15,761 nucleotides of DNA from the NCBI GenBank assembly GCA_030535815.1, contig JAUNRD010000002.1, positions 10,045 to 25,805 on the forward strand, written 5' to 3'. Every line of letters begins with the position of its first letter. Position 1 is the first letter of the stretch. This document shows, in pieces, positions 1-6,328 of the stretch. The notes under the pieces were generated by a model. The model was not told where the DNA came from and did no database searches. It saw nothing but the letters and a program-made list of their open reading frames with translations. The stretch comes from Clostridia bacterium. GTDB taxonomy: Bacteria; Bacillota; Clostridia; CAKSNL01; HGM11501. The position numbers and the translations under genes were made by a program.

Positions 1-174
1 GAGAAAAATCTTACTGTGGCTCAGATTGCTATGGCATGGATTTACAATCAGGACTTTTCTGTGTTTGCTCTTTCAAGCCCCAGGGACAAAAAGCAGGCAG
101 AAGACAACATAAAGGCTATGGAAATTAAGCTTACAAAAGAAGAGGTTTTGTGGCTCAATCTTGAGGAGGCTTGA
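1..174 (+). CDS. Aldo/keto reductase, C-terminal fragment (5' end outside window)
   Basis: This open frame enters from the left edge and ends at TGA 172-174, giving 57 visible residues. The visible part matches the C-terminal end of the aldo/keto reductase TIM barrel. It has a helix of the type AQIAMAWIYNQ, then a strand and cofactor-loop region (FALSSPRDKKQAEDN), then the usual closing helix (LTKEEVLWLNLEEA). In this family the SP/S-rich loop followed by a conserved Q and N helps bind the NADP(H) adenosine phosphate. The catalytic Asp-Tyr-Lys-His residues would lie upstream and cannot be checked. Its stop codon lies 2 nt before the ATG of the metallo-hydrolase, and that gene's ribosome binding site lies inside this coding sequence, so the two are very likely co-transcribed. 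Family call is fairly firm; substrate unknown. Confidence 0.75.
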   Translation, partial: EKNLTVAQIAMAWIYNQDFSVFALSSPRDKKQAEDNIKAMEIKLTKEEVLWLNLEEA

Positions 175-176
175 TT

Positions 177-974
177 ATGGCACTTCAGCATACACCATGG
201 AAAGGTGATTTTGCACCTTTCAAGATTTTGGGCAATCTTTATTTCGTGGGCACAGAAGGCGCATCCACTCATATTGTTGATACCGGAGAAGGACTTATTA
301 TGTTCGATTCGGGTTATCAGGAATCTTTGTATCTTGTCATTCATCATATGAATATGCTGGGACTTGATATAAGGGATGTGAAATACATATTCCATACCCA
401 TGGCCATATTGACCACGCAGGAGCGACGGCGGCGCTTAAAAAAATTACCGACGCCAAGGCGGCAATAGGTAAAGAGGACAGGGAATATGTAAACGGCAAA
501 AGGGATTTATCCTATGCAAAAGAGCTTGATATGGAAATGATTTTCTTTGAGCCTGATATCCTTCTTTCAGACGGCGATGTGATAACTCTCGGAAAAACAA
601 GTGTCCGTGCCGTTGCAACTCCCGGTCACACAGAGGGCGCGATGAGCTATATATTCAATGTAAATGACGGGGATAAGGAATATATTGCAGGTCTTCACGG
701 CGGAATGGGTATCAATACGATGAACAAGGCGTTTTTGGATAAATACGGTCTTTCATACGATTGCCGTGACAAATTCAAGGCGGCTATGGATCGCCTTAAA
801 GAAGAAAAGGTAGACATATTCCTCGGCAATCATATGCAGCACAACAATACACCTTCGAAATATAAAGAAATTCTTTCGGGAAATAAAGATGCTTTTATCA
901 ACGAAAAAGAGTGGGCAGAATATGCCGAATGGGCAAAAAATAATCTTATAAGGATGATGGAGGACGAAAAATGA
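177..974 (+). CDS. MBL-fold metallo-hydrolase, cytoplasmic
   Basis: A 265-residue protein of the metallo-beta-lactamase superfamily. ATG 177 is preferred over TTG 171 because GAGGAGG at 163-169 sits 7 nt upstream of it. Metal-binding residues are visible: HGHIDH (H75, H77, D79, H80), H151 in TPGHTEG, and H219 in FLGNH. The layout, with no cysteine or aspartate at the usual bridging position but AGLHGG in that area (H174), resembles subclass B3-like members of the fold. There is no signal peptide, so a periplasmic or secreted beta-lactamase is unlikely. A small-molecule ester, lactone or thioester hydrolase is more probable. The 3' end overlaps the next start by 4 nt (ATGA at 971-974), which points to translational coupling with the glycosidase. 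Fold is certain; substrate is unknown. Confidence 0.85.
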   Translation: MALQHTPWKGDFAPFKILGNLYFVGTEGASTHIVDTGEGLIMFDSGYQESLYLVIHHMNMLGLDIRDVKYIFHTHGHIDHAGATAALKKITDAKAAIGKEDREYVNGKRDLSYAKELDMEMIFFEPDILLSDGDVITLGKTSVRAVATPGHTEGAMSYIFNVNDGDKEYIAGLHGGMGINTMNKAFLDKYGLSYDCRDKFKAAMDRLKEEKVDIFLGNHMQHNNTPSKYKEILSGNKDAFINEKEWAEYAEWAKNNLIRMMEDEK

Positions 975-2872
975 TTCCACGCTTCAGTTTGAAATTCGGC
1001 AATGAAATGATAGTATCTGATAGCCTGAAGGCGGAAAAAGCTGACAACGGGATTATGTACAGTCTTCCTGAAGGCGTGAAGGTCACGCTTAAGGCAACAG
1101 AGTATAAAGAATTTGACGCAACGGAATGGGTGCTTTATTTTGAAAACACCTCATCGGAAAACTCCCGCATAATTTCGGAAATTCACGATGCGGACATACT
1201 TCTTCCTCTGAGCGTTCCTTCAGAAACCAAGCCCGGCTATATGCCGAAGGACGGCGCCCTTTGCGTAATCAGCATGAAGGGCATGGTTGACGGAAGCAAC
1301 TACTGGAAAAAGGACGCCTTAAGCGCATCGGAGTTTGAGTTTACACCCGAATGGCTTGAAAAGGGGCAGAGGAAAAAGAGCTTTGCGAATTTCGGTGCCC
1401 GTTCAAGTGACACCTTTATGCCTTTTTTTGACGTTACGGCAAAGGGAAAAGGCTATATATGCGCCATAGGCTGGAGCGGCGGATGGACTGCAAGCTTTGA
1501 GCGGACAGAGGGCGGATGTCTGATGAAATCGGGACTTTCCGATGCGGCGTTTTACTTAAAGCCGGGAGAGAAAATAAGGACTTCTTCCGTCCTTATAATG
1601 AAGTATGATGATGCGTATGAAAAACACAATAAGTTCCGCGCCCTTATAAGGGAACATTTTTCTCATAAAAACGAAGGAAGGACTGCAAGAGACGGTCTTA
1701 TGGCTTTTGAGCTCTGGGGAGGGCTTCCGACAGATGAGATGAAAAAGAGGATAGGAGAGCTTAAAGACCACGGCATCAGATTTGAAGAAATATGGATTGA
1801 TGCGGGCTGGTACGGAAACTGCACTAACTGCACAGACACCTTCAGCGGTGACTGGGGCACAAAAACAGGTGACTGGTTTGTAAATGAAAACGTCCATCCG
1901 GGAAAGCTTTCCGATGTGGCGGAATGTGCCCGCAATGCAGATATGAATCTCATGCTCTGGATTGAGGCGGAGCGTGCCGTAAAGGGAACTGAAATTTATA
2001 AAGAGCATCCCGAGTGGTTTATGGATGACGGTCATGGCGGAATGCATAAGGTTCTCAAGTTTGGAAACGAAGAAGCATTCAGCTACATAAAGGAAACCAT
2101 ATGTCACTACATAAGGGAGCTTAAGCTTTCCTGCTACCGTCAGGACTCCAACGTGCCGCTTTCCGATTACTTTAGTAACAACGACGAAGAGGGAAGGCGC
2201 GGAATTACGGAAATCACCCATATTACAAAGCTTTATGAGCTGTGGGATTATCTGCTTTCGGAATTCCCGGGACTCATTATCGATAACTGCGCATCGGGGG
2301 GAAGAAGGATTGACATTGAAACCTTAAAGCGGTCAATCCCATTCTTCAGAAGTGACTACCAGTGTAACTTCAACGAAAATTCAGAGGTGCTTCAGGCACA
2401 CAACGCAAATATCTCCTGCTATATTCCCTATAACGGCTGTACTTCAAAAACCAAAAACGATGACTATGCTATAAGAAGCTCCTATTCCGCAAGCTGGGGC
2501 GGGGCATATTACAATGCAATTTTCCAGGATATGACTGAGGAGGACTTTATCTGGGCAAAAAAGATTTCGGATGAGTATTTAAGAATCAGAAAATACTTCC
2601 CGAAGGACTTTTACAACCACGGCTCCGTCAGGTTTGATGATACCTCCTGGGCAATTTTCCAGTATCACGATAAGGATTCAGACAGCGGAATAGTGCTGGC
2701 GTTCAGAAGGGAAAATTCCCCCTTTGATACGGCAAATATCACTCTTAAAGGTGTAAAGGGTGATTATACTTTCGAAAACTTAAACGACGGAACAAAATTT
2801 ACGGGAAGCTCCGAAATGAAAATTACCCTGCCGGATAAAAGAAGCAGCGTAATTTTTGAATACAGGAAATAA
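971..2872 (+). CDS. GH36-type alpha-galactosidase (or related alpha-glycosidase)
   Basis: A 633-residue protein without signal peptide, so probably cytoplasmic, acting on imported alpha-galactosides. An N-terminal beta-sandwich (about 1-235) precedes a TIM barrel (about 240-560) and a C-terminal beta domain. GH36 landmarks are present in order: WIDAGWYG (275-282), TGDWFVNENVHPGKL (about 299-313), LWIEAER (329-335), HPEWF (346-350), CYRQDSN (388-394) with the probable nucleophile D392, NCASGGRRID (439-448), and FFRSDYQCN with the probable acid/base D462. The 70-residue distance between the two aspartates agrees with characterised GH36 enzymes. The usual KWDxN nucleophile motif is replaced by YRQDSN and the glycine-rich CSGGGGR motif by CASGGRR, so this is a divergent GH36 subgroup and strict alpha-galactosidase specificity is inferred. 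The start overlaps the preceding gene by 4 nt; GGAGG lies just upstream at about 959-963. Confidence 0.87.
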   Translation: MIPRFSLKFGNEMIVSDSLKAEKADNGIMYSLPEGVKVTLKATEYKEFDATEWVLYFENTSSENSRIISEIHDADILLPLSVPSETKPGYMPKDGALCVISMKGMVDGSNYWKKDALSASEFEFTPEWLEKGQRKKSFANFGARSSDTFMPFFDVTAKGKGYICAIGWSGGWTASFERTEGGCLMKSGLSDAAFYLKPGEKIRTSSVLIMKYDDAYEKHNKFRALIREHFSHKNEGRTARDGLMAFELWGGLPTDEMKKRIGELKDHGIRFEEIWIDAGWYGNCTNCTDTFSGDWGTKTGDWFVNENVHPGKLSDVAECARNADMNLMLWIEAERAVKGTEIYKEHPEWFMDDGHGGMHKVLKFGNEEAFSYIKETICHYIRELKLSCYRQDSNVPLSDYFSNNDEEGRRGITEITHITKLYELWDYLLSEFPGLIIDNCASGGRRIDIETLKRSIPFFRSDYQCNFNENSEVLQAHNANISCYIPYNGCTSKTKNDDYAIRSSYSASWGGAYYNAIFQDMTEEDFIWAKKISDEYLRIRKYFPKDFYNHGSVRFDDTSWAIFQYHDKDSDSGIVLAFRRENSPFDTANITLKGVKGDYTFENLNDGTKFTGSSEMKITLPDKRSSVIFEYRK

Positions 2873-2896
2873 AAATGGCTGAAAAGCCATTTTTTT
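2873..2896 (+). terminator. Intrinsic terminator after the glycosidase gene
   Basis: Directly after the TAA stop there is an 8-bp stem, AAATGGCT (2873-2880) and AGCCATTT (2885-2892), with a GAAA tetraloop. A run of T to 2896 follows. It closes the AKR/MBL/GH36 transcript. Confidence 0.88.
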
Positions 2897-2897
2897 A

Positions 2898-2926
2898 TTG
2901 AAGGGAAGCCTTTCTTATGATAAAAT
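2898..2926 (+). promoter_or_regulatory. Sigma-A-type promoter for the membrane/PBP gene
   Basis: The -35 TTGAAG (2898-2903) and -10 TAAAAT (2921-2926) are separated by exactly 17 bp. A TG dinucleotide one base before the -10 gives an extended -10. Transcription would begin near 2933, leaving a leader of about 25 nt before the TTG start at 2958. The promoter starts one base after the T-run of the upstream terminator, so the two transcription units are cleanly separated. Confidence 0.72.
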
Positions 2927-2957
2927 AAAATCAGAAAAGAAAAGGGAGGCGTTTGTT

Positions 2958-4439
2958 TTGAGAAAATATATAGGCTACATTCCCGCTATGCTGTTTTCGC
3001 TGTACTATATAATTATGAGTATGGGCGGAAGCATTGTTCTATTTACCCCGATTCTTTTGTGGCTTTTGTGCTTCTGGGCATCGGCGTTTTTCATTCATAA
3101 GGGCTTTTTCTGGGGAGCAGCCTTCGGAATGATGCCTGCCATTCATATGATTTTTATGGGGCTTAAGGAATCCGGGCAGGTTATGGATATAGAAATTCCT
3201 CTCGGAATAGTACTCATTCTTTTTTATCTGGGACTTGGGATTTTCCTTTGGTTTAAGCGAAACACTCTGGAAAAAGCAGGGAATAAAGAAGTACTTATTT
3301 TAATGCTTAAAATGGCTTTGTCGATAGTTTCGGCGTTTTTATGCTTTTACGCGGGGATTTTATCTTCGATAATACTTTCCTTTGAAGGTATAAATTCCAA
3401 TATAGCGTTTATTTCCGCATTCGTTTTGCCGACACTGCTTTTCCCTTTGATATGGCTTAAGAAAAGGAAAAAGTTTATAATTATATGGCTCATTTTCGCC
3501 ATAATTTACGCCATCTTACTCGGTGTAAACTACGGTATGATAAAGTACGATGAAAAAATTACGGTAAATACATCGCCCAATATTAATGTGCACGAGTATC
3601 TGCCCTTTAAGGAAGATTCGAAAATCGTAAAGTACAGAAGCGAAACTTTGCAATTTACAGAAAACCCTCCGAAAATAGACGGAGCGGCGGCGCTTTTCCC
3701 CGTATACTCGGCTTTTGTAAATGCAACATACCCCGAAACAACGGAGCTTGACTATGGCACCTTTGAATATAACAATACTCCGGTTGGCTACAGACTTTTA
3801 GCTGAGAAACAAACTGATATTTTCATAGGGGTATATCCGTCTGAGGAGCAGAAGGCCTATGCAAATGAGCAGGGCACAACCTTTAAGTATACGCCTATAG
3901 GAAGCGAAGCCTTTGTCTTCTTTGTGCATAAGGATAATCCCATTGAAAGCCTGACAGCGGAAGAAATTAAAGGAATTTATTCGGGAAGAATCACAAACTG
4001 GAAGGAAGTCGGCGGGAAGAACGAAGAAATTTTTGCATACCAGAGAAACGAAGGAAGCGGAAGCCAGAGTATGTTAAAGCGCTTTATGGGTGATACGCCC
4101 ATAATGGAGCCTCCTACAGAGCTCAGAAACGATTTTATGGCAGGAATTATCGAAGAGGTTGCCGATTACAGAAGCAAGTCGGGCTCCATCGGCTTTTCCT
4201 TCAGATACTATGTTGAAGGAATTATTAAAAATCCCGATATAAAAATGATTGCCGTTGACGGCGCTGCCCCAACTGAAGAAAACATCAAAAACGGAACATA
4301 CCCCATAGTTACACCCATTTATGCGGTGACCTATGAGGAGCAGGAAAACGAAAATGTTGATAAGCTTCTTAGCTGGATTTTATCCGGCGAGGGACAGAAA
4401 ATAATTGAAGAAACCGGCTATGTCGGAATAGCGGAATAA
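2958..4439 (+). CDS. Seven-helix membrane protein fused to a PstS-like substrate-binding domain
   Basis: A 493-residue protein starting at TTG 2958, chosen because GGGAGG (2944-2949) lies 8 nt upstream and the predicted promoter lies before it. Residues 1-195 hold about seven hydrophobic helices (roughly 4-22, 25-46, 49-68, 80-99, 111-140, 147-167, 173-195). Positive charges between helices 2 and 3, after helix 4 and before helix 7 (KKRKK 168-172) predict an inside N-terminus, with the remaining C-terminal part outside. Residues 237-493 resemble type II periplasmic-binding proteins of the phosphate (PstS/PBP-like) group: DGAAALFPVYSAF, SEAFVFFVHKDNPI, LTAEEIKGIYSGRITNWKEVGG and RNEGSGSQ, the last matching the oxyanion-binding loop. 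No permease or ATPase gene adjoins it. It may be a membrane-anchored sensor or capture protein for phosphate or another anion; the ligand is not shown by the sequence. Confidence 0.8.
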   Translation: MRKYIGYIPAMLFSLYYIIMSMGGSIVLFTPILLWLLCFWASAFFIHKGFFWGAAFGMMPAIHMIFMGLKESGQVMDIEIPLGIVLILFYLGLGIFLWFKRNTLEKAGNKEVLILMLKMALSIVSAFLCFYAGILSSIILSFEGINSNIAFISAFVLPTLLFPLIWLKKRKKFIIIWLIFAIIYAILLGVNYGMIKYDEKITVNTSPNINVHEYLPFKEDSKIVKYRSETLQFTENPPKIDGAAALFPVYSAFVNATYPETTELDYGTFEYNNTPVGYRLLAEKQTDIFIGVYPSEEQKAYANEQGTTFKYTPIGSEAFVFFVHKDNPIESLTAEEIKGIYSGRITNWKEVGGKNEEIFAYQRNEGSGSQSMLKRFMGDTPIMEPPTELRNDFMAGIIEEVADYRSKSGSIGFSFRYYVEGIIKNPDIKMIAVDGAAPTEENIKNGTYPIVTPIYAVTYEEQENENVDKLLSWILSGEGQKIIEETGYVGIAE

Positions 4440-4441
4440 CA

Positions 4442-4473
4442 AAAAATCCTTGAGCATCAGCTCAAGGATTTTT
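4442..4473 (+). terminator. Intrinsic terminator after the membrane/PBP gene
   Basis: A perfect 14-bp stem, 4442-4455 with 4460-4473, encloses an ATCA loop. The core is TCCTTGAGC / GCTCAAGGA, flanked by an A-run on the left arm and a T-run on the right arm. The A/T flanks are symmetrical, so it could also stop transcripts arriving on the minus strand from the SleB-type gene. Confidence 0.9.
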
Positions 4474-4477
4474 CTAT

Positions 4478-4514
4478 GTGCATATATAAATTTTTCTTTG
4501 TTGAAAAATTTATA
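4478..4514 (+). repeat. Left copy of the 37-bp repeat
   Basis: Identical over all 37 bases to 4605-4641. It contains a 12-bp perfect inverted repeat, TATAAATTTTTC (4485-4496) and its complement (4503-4514), around a TTTGTT loop. Confidence 0.9.
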
Positions 4515-4604
4515 AAATAAGCGATTCGTATATAGAAATCGGAGGGCGAAAAAATGCATATTTGCATTTTTCATTGGCACAACCTCCGCTTCAACGCTTC
4601 GGTA

Positions 4605-4641
4605 GTGCATATATAAATTTTTCTTTGTTGAAAAATTTATA
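4605..4641 (+). repeat. Right copy of the 37-bp repeat
   Basis: Identical to the left copy. Here the inverted repeat is longer, 15 bp (4609-4623 with 4630-4644), because the flanking bases continue the pairing. It overlaps the stop codon of the minus-strand hydrolase gene. Confidence 0.9.
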
Positions 4642-5461
4642 TATAAAAATCATGGTTACCTATAGTCTTATAAAATGTTCTGTTCTTTACAATCCAGGAA
4701 CTTTGCGCTATGCGGGGATTTAAGAAATATAGGCTCTTTCCCGCAGTATTTACCCCTGAAAGAGCTTTCTTTGCGGCGGAAATACTTTTGTAAGAAGGTG
4801 TTTTATAAATGCTTCCGTTCATAACAGGCTCAAACTGCACCCCGCCTTTTTTGTCAAAAATTACGCCGTAAATGGTATTCGGGAAATGCTTTGATGCTAC
4901 GCGGTTAAGTACCACATTACCAACGGCAATCAGTCCCTTTTCACTTTCGCCTTCCGCCTCGGCGTGAATTATCTTTGAAAGCCAGTAAACCTCGTCCTGA
5001 TTGTAGGTTTTGTCCTTAAGGTGGGAGGGGATCTTGATGCCGTCTTTTTCAATTAAAACGCGGTAATATTTTTCATCCCAGGAAACATCTGAATCATAAT
5101 TTTCCGAAACAAAGCGCACGGGAACAAAAATTCTTCCGTCCTCGATAAAGCTCTTTACCACCTTCTTTTTACCGTCCACAAAACAGAGATTACTGTCAGG
5201 TAAAAATCTTAAGCTGGAATAATCATCCTCCACCAATGCAAAGCGGGCATCTGAATCCCAAAAACAGGATAAGCCTAAAGCTTCACTTACCGCACGAATG
5301 GGTATATACACGCTTCCGTTTTTTATAAAGGGATCGGAATCGGTGTAAATTTTCGTGCCGTTAACCTCGATGTCAATCATCATGCTTTCTGCTTTTGCAC
5401 TTTGCCCCGAGGGAATAAGTGCGAAAAAAACAAAAAATAGAAAAATGTATAAAAATTTCAC
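4637..5461 (-). CDS. Secreted SleB-type cell wall hydrolase with copper-amine-oxidase-like stalk domain
   Basis: A 274-residue protein starting at GTG 5461, with AGGAGGG (5468-5474) 6 nt upstream. The longer frame upstream of it has no ribosome binding site and crosses the promoter. Residues 1-24 are a signal peptide (MKFLYIFLFF core, cleavage probably after SAKA). Residues about 28-140 look like the copper amine oxidase N-terminal-like domain, a non-catalytic wall or surface module (FIKNGSVYIPIRAVSEALG and EDGRIFVPVRFVSE repeats). Residues about 155-274 are a SleB/CwlJ hydrolase domain (Hydrolase_2): LSKIIHAEAEGE with the probable catalytic E168, then GLIAVGNVVLNRV and the typical C-terminal GNHxFY. 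Such enzymes are lytic transglycosylases of spore cortex or vegetative peptidoglycan. The stalk domain rather than a cortex-binding PG_binding domain makes a wall-remodelling role as likely as germination. Confidence 0.87.
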   Translation of the reverse strand: MKFLYIFLFFVFFALIPSGQSAKAESMMIDIEVNGTKIYTDSDPFIKNGSVYIPIRAVSEALGLSCFWDSDARFALVEDDYSSLRFLPDSNLCFVDGKKKVVKSFIEDGRIFVPVRFVSENYDSDVSWDEKYYRVLIEKDGIKIPSHLKDKTYNQDEVYWLSKIIHAEAEGESEKGLIAVGNVVLNRVASKHFPNTIYGVIFDKKGGVQFEPVMNGSIYKTPSYKSISAAKKALSGVNTAGKSLYFLNPRIAQSSWIVKNRTFYKTIGNHDFYI

Positions 5462-5493
5462 TTTTTTCCCTCCTTTCGTATGTTTTATGACAT

Positions 5494-5536
5494 AAAAAAG
5501 CCACGAACCCATAATAACAAAAGGAACGTGACTTTT
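5494..5536 (-). terminator. Terminator of the FabG-like reductase gene
   Basis: Read on the minus strand, AAAAGTCACG (5536-5527) pairs with CGTGGCTTTT (5505-5496) over 10 bp with one T-G wobble. The loop is about 21 nt, and six U residues (5499-5494) follow. It starts about 28 nt after the reductase stop codon. The promoter of the next gene lies inside it. Confidence 0.65.
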
Positions 5537-5539
5537 CAA
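5511..5539 (-). promoter_or_regulatory. Sigma-A-type promoter for the SleB-type hydrolase gene
   Basis: On the minus strand, -35 TTGAAA (5539-5534) and -10 TATTAT (5516-5511) are separated by exactly 17 bp. Predicted transcription start is near 5504, giving a leader of about 43 nt before GTG 5461. A vegetative-type promoter fits a wall-remodelling role, but sigma-factor assignment is by motif only. Confidence 0.65.
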
Positions 5540-5564
5540 TGCAAAATATCTGGTATAAAAGTAA

Positions 5565-6272
5565 TTATATGGCACTTCCGCCGTCAACCGTCAGAATCTG
5601 CCCGGTTATGAAAGAAGAGCTTTCCGTGGCAAGGAAATATACGCTATCCGCAACCTCAAGGGGTGTGCCGCCACGCATCAGGGGAGTTTCGGAAAAGAAA
5701 GCTTCTTTATCCTCCGCGGTTAAAGCACTGTTCATTTTGGTTTCAATAAAGCCGGGAGCAACGGCGTTTACGCGGATATTTGAGGGGCCGTATTCCTTGG
5801 CGAGCGCCTTGGTTAAGCCAATCACCCCTGCCTTTGCGGCAGAGTATACGCTTTCCATGGATGCACCGGTAATTCCCCAGATGGAAGAGATATTTACGAT
5901 TGTCCCCGAGTGGTTTTTAACCATATAAGAAAGGGCTTCACGGCAGGCATAGAATGTGCCGTATAAATCAATTTTCATAATGCGGTCAAACTCTTCATCG
6001 GAAACATCCATAGCTAAATTGCTCTTTGCAATCCCCGCATTGTTTATAAGGATGTCGCAGCCATTGATTTTTGAAAACGCCTCTTTTACGGAAGCAGAAG
6101 AGGATACATCCACCTTTACGGGAGTTATGCCGGGCATTTTATCTTTCATGGCGGAAATTTCATCCGCGGAAGAAAAATATCCCGCATATACAAGATAGCC
6201 GTTATTGTAAAATTTCTCGGTTATTGCCCGACCTATTCCGCCTGACGCACCGGTAATAAAAACTTTTTTCAT
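5565..6272 (-). CDS. FabG-like short-chain dehydrogenase/reductase
   Basis: A 235-residue classical SDR starting at ATG 6272, with AAAGGTGA (6284-6277) just upstream. The longer upstream frame has no such site. The Rossmann nucleotide-binding motif TGASGGIG (7-14) is followed by NNAG (77-80), the catalytic S130, Y143 and K147 (YSAAK), and the C-terminal VDGGSAI typical of FabG-type 3-oxoacyl-ACP reductases. The Asn of the classical catalytic tetrad (usually in an NL motif) appears to be D102 in KIDLYG. It lies downstream of glyQS and not in a fatty-acid gene cluster, so it may reduce another 3-oxo or hydroxy substrate with NAD(P)H. Family certain, substrate uncertain. Confidence 0.85.
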   Translation of the reverse strand: MKKVFITGASGGIGRAITEKFYNNGYLVYAGYFSSADEISAMKDKMPGITPVKVDVSSSASVKEAFSKINGCDILINNAGIAKSNLAMDVSDEEFDRIMKIDLYGTFYACREALSYMVKNHSGTIVNISSIWGITGASMESVYSAAKAGVIGLTKALAKEYGPSNIRVNAVAPGFIETKMNSALTAEDKEAFFSETPLMRGGTPLEVADSVYFLATESSSFITGQILTVDGGSAI

Positions 6273-6286
6273 ATAATCACCTTTGT

Positions 6287-6318
6287 AAGAAAAGGGTTTG
6301 TGAAACCACAAACCCTTT
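6287..6318 (-). terminator. Hairpin between glyQS and the reductase gene (weak terminator)
   Basis: A perfect 12-bp stem, AAAGGGTTTGTG (6291-6302) and its complement (6307-6318), with a 4-nt loop lies 10 nt after the glyQS stop. On the minus strand it is followed by only TTTTC, so termination may be partial and allow read-through into the reductase gene. The reductase ribosome binding site begins a few nt beyond the stem. Confidence 0.68.
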
Positions 6319-6328
6319 ATGAAATTAA

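Larger units (their letters stand above)
4478..4644. repeat. Nested palindromic intergenic element with terminal repeats (MITE-like candidate)
   Basis: The gap between the two convergent genes is filled by an ordered element. A 37-bp sequence occurs perfectly twice in direct orientation, at 4478-4514 and 4605-4641. Each copy is itself a hairpin, so the ends (4482-4496 and 4630-4644) also form a 15-bp terminal inverted repeat. The middle folds on itself in three tiers: AAGCG/CGCTT (4519-4523 with 4595-4599), CGGAGG/CCTCCG (4540-4545 with 4583-4588), and AAAAATGCA/TGCATTTTT (4550-4558 with 4563-4571). No transposase and no clear target-site duplication was found. It could be a miniature mobile or dispersed repeat, or a structured RNA or bidirectional transcription-end region. 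Structure is seen directly; mobility is inference. Confidence 0.7.

Noticed and set aside
177..974. Beta-lactam resistance gene
   Set aside because: The fold and metal ligands are generic to the superfamily. There is no export signal, and the gene is coupled to sugar-metabolism genes.
1556..2221. A 221-codon open frame antisense to the glycosidase gene
   Set aside because: It lies wholly opposite clear GH36 catalytic motifs, has no ribosome binding site and shows no recognisable protein features. Long antisense frames are expected opposite such codon usage.
2898..2957. Upstream TTG start for the membrane/PBP protein
   Set aside because: This TTG is part of the -35 box and abuts the terminator T-run. 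No ribosome binding site precedes it, while TTG 2958 has GGGAGG at the correct distance.
4478..4641. CRISPR array
   Set aside because: Only two repeat copies separated by 90 nt, each internally palindromic, with a structured rather than spacer-like middle and no cas genes.
5462..5587. Longer N-terminus for the SleB-type protein
   Set aside because: The extra 42 codons cover the promoter and terminator hairpin, and would bury the signal peptide. GTG 5461 has AGGAGGG 6 nt upstream.
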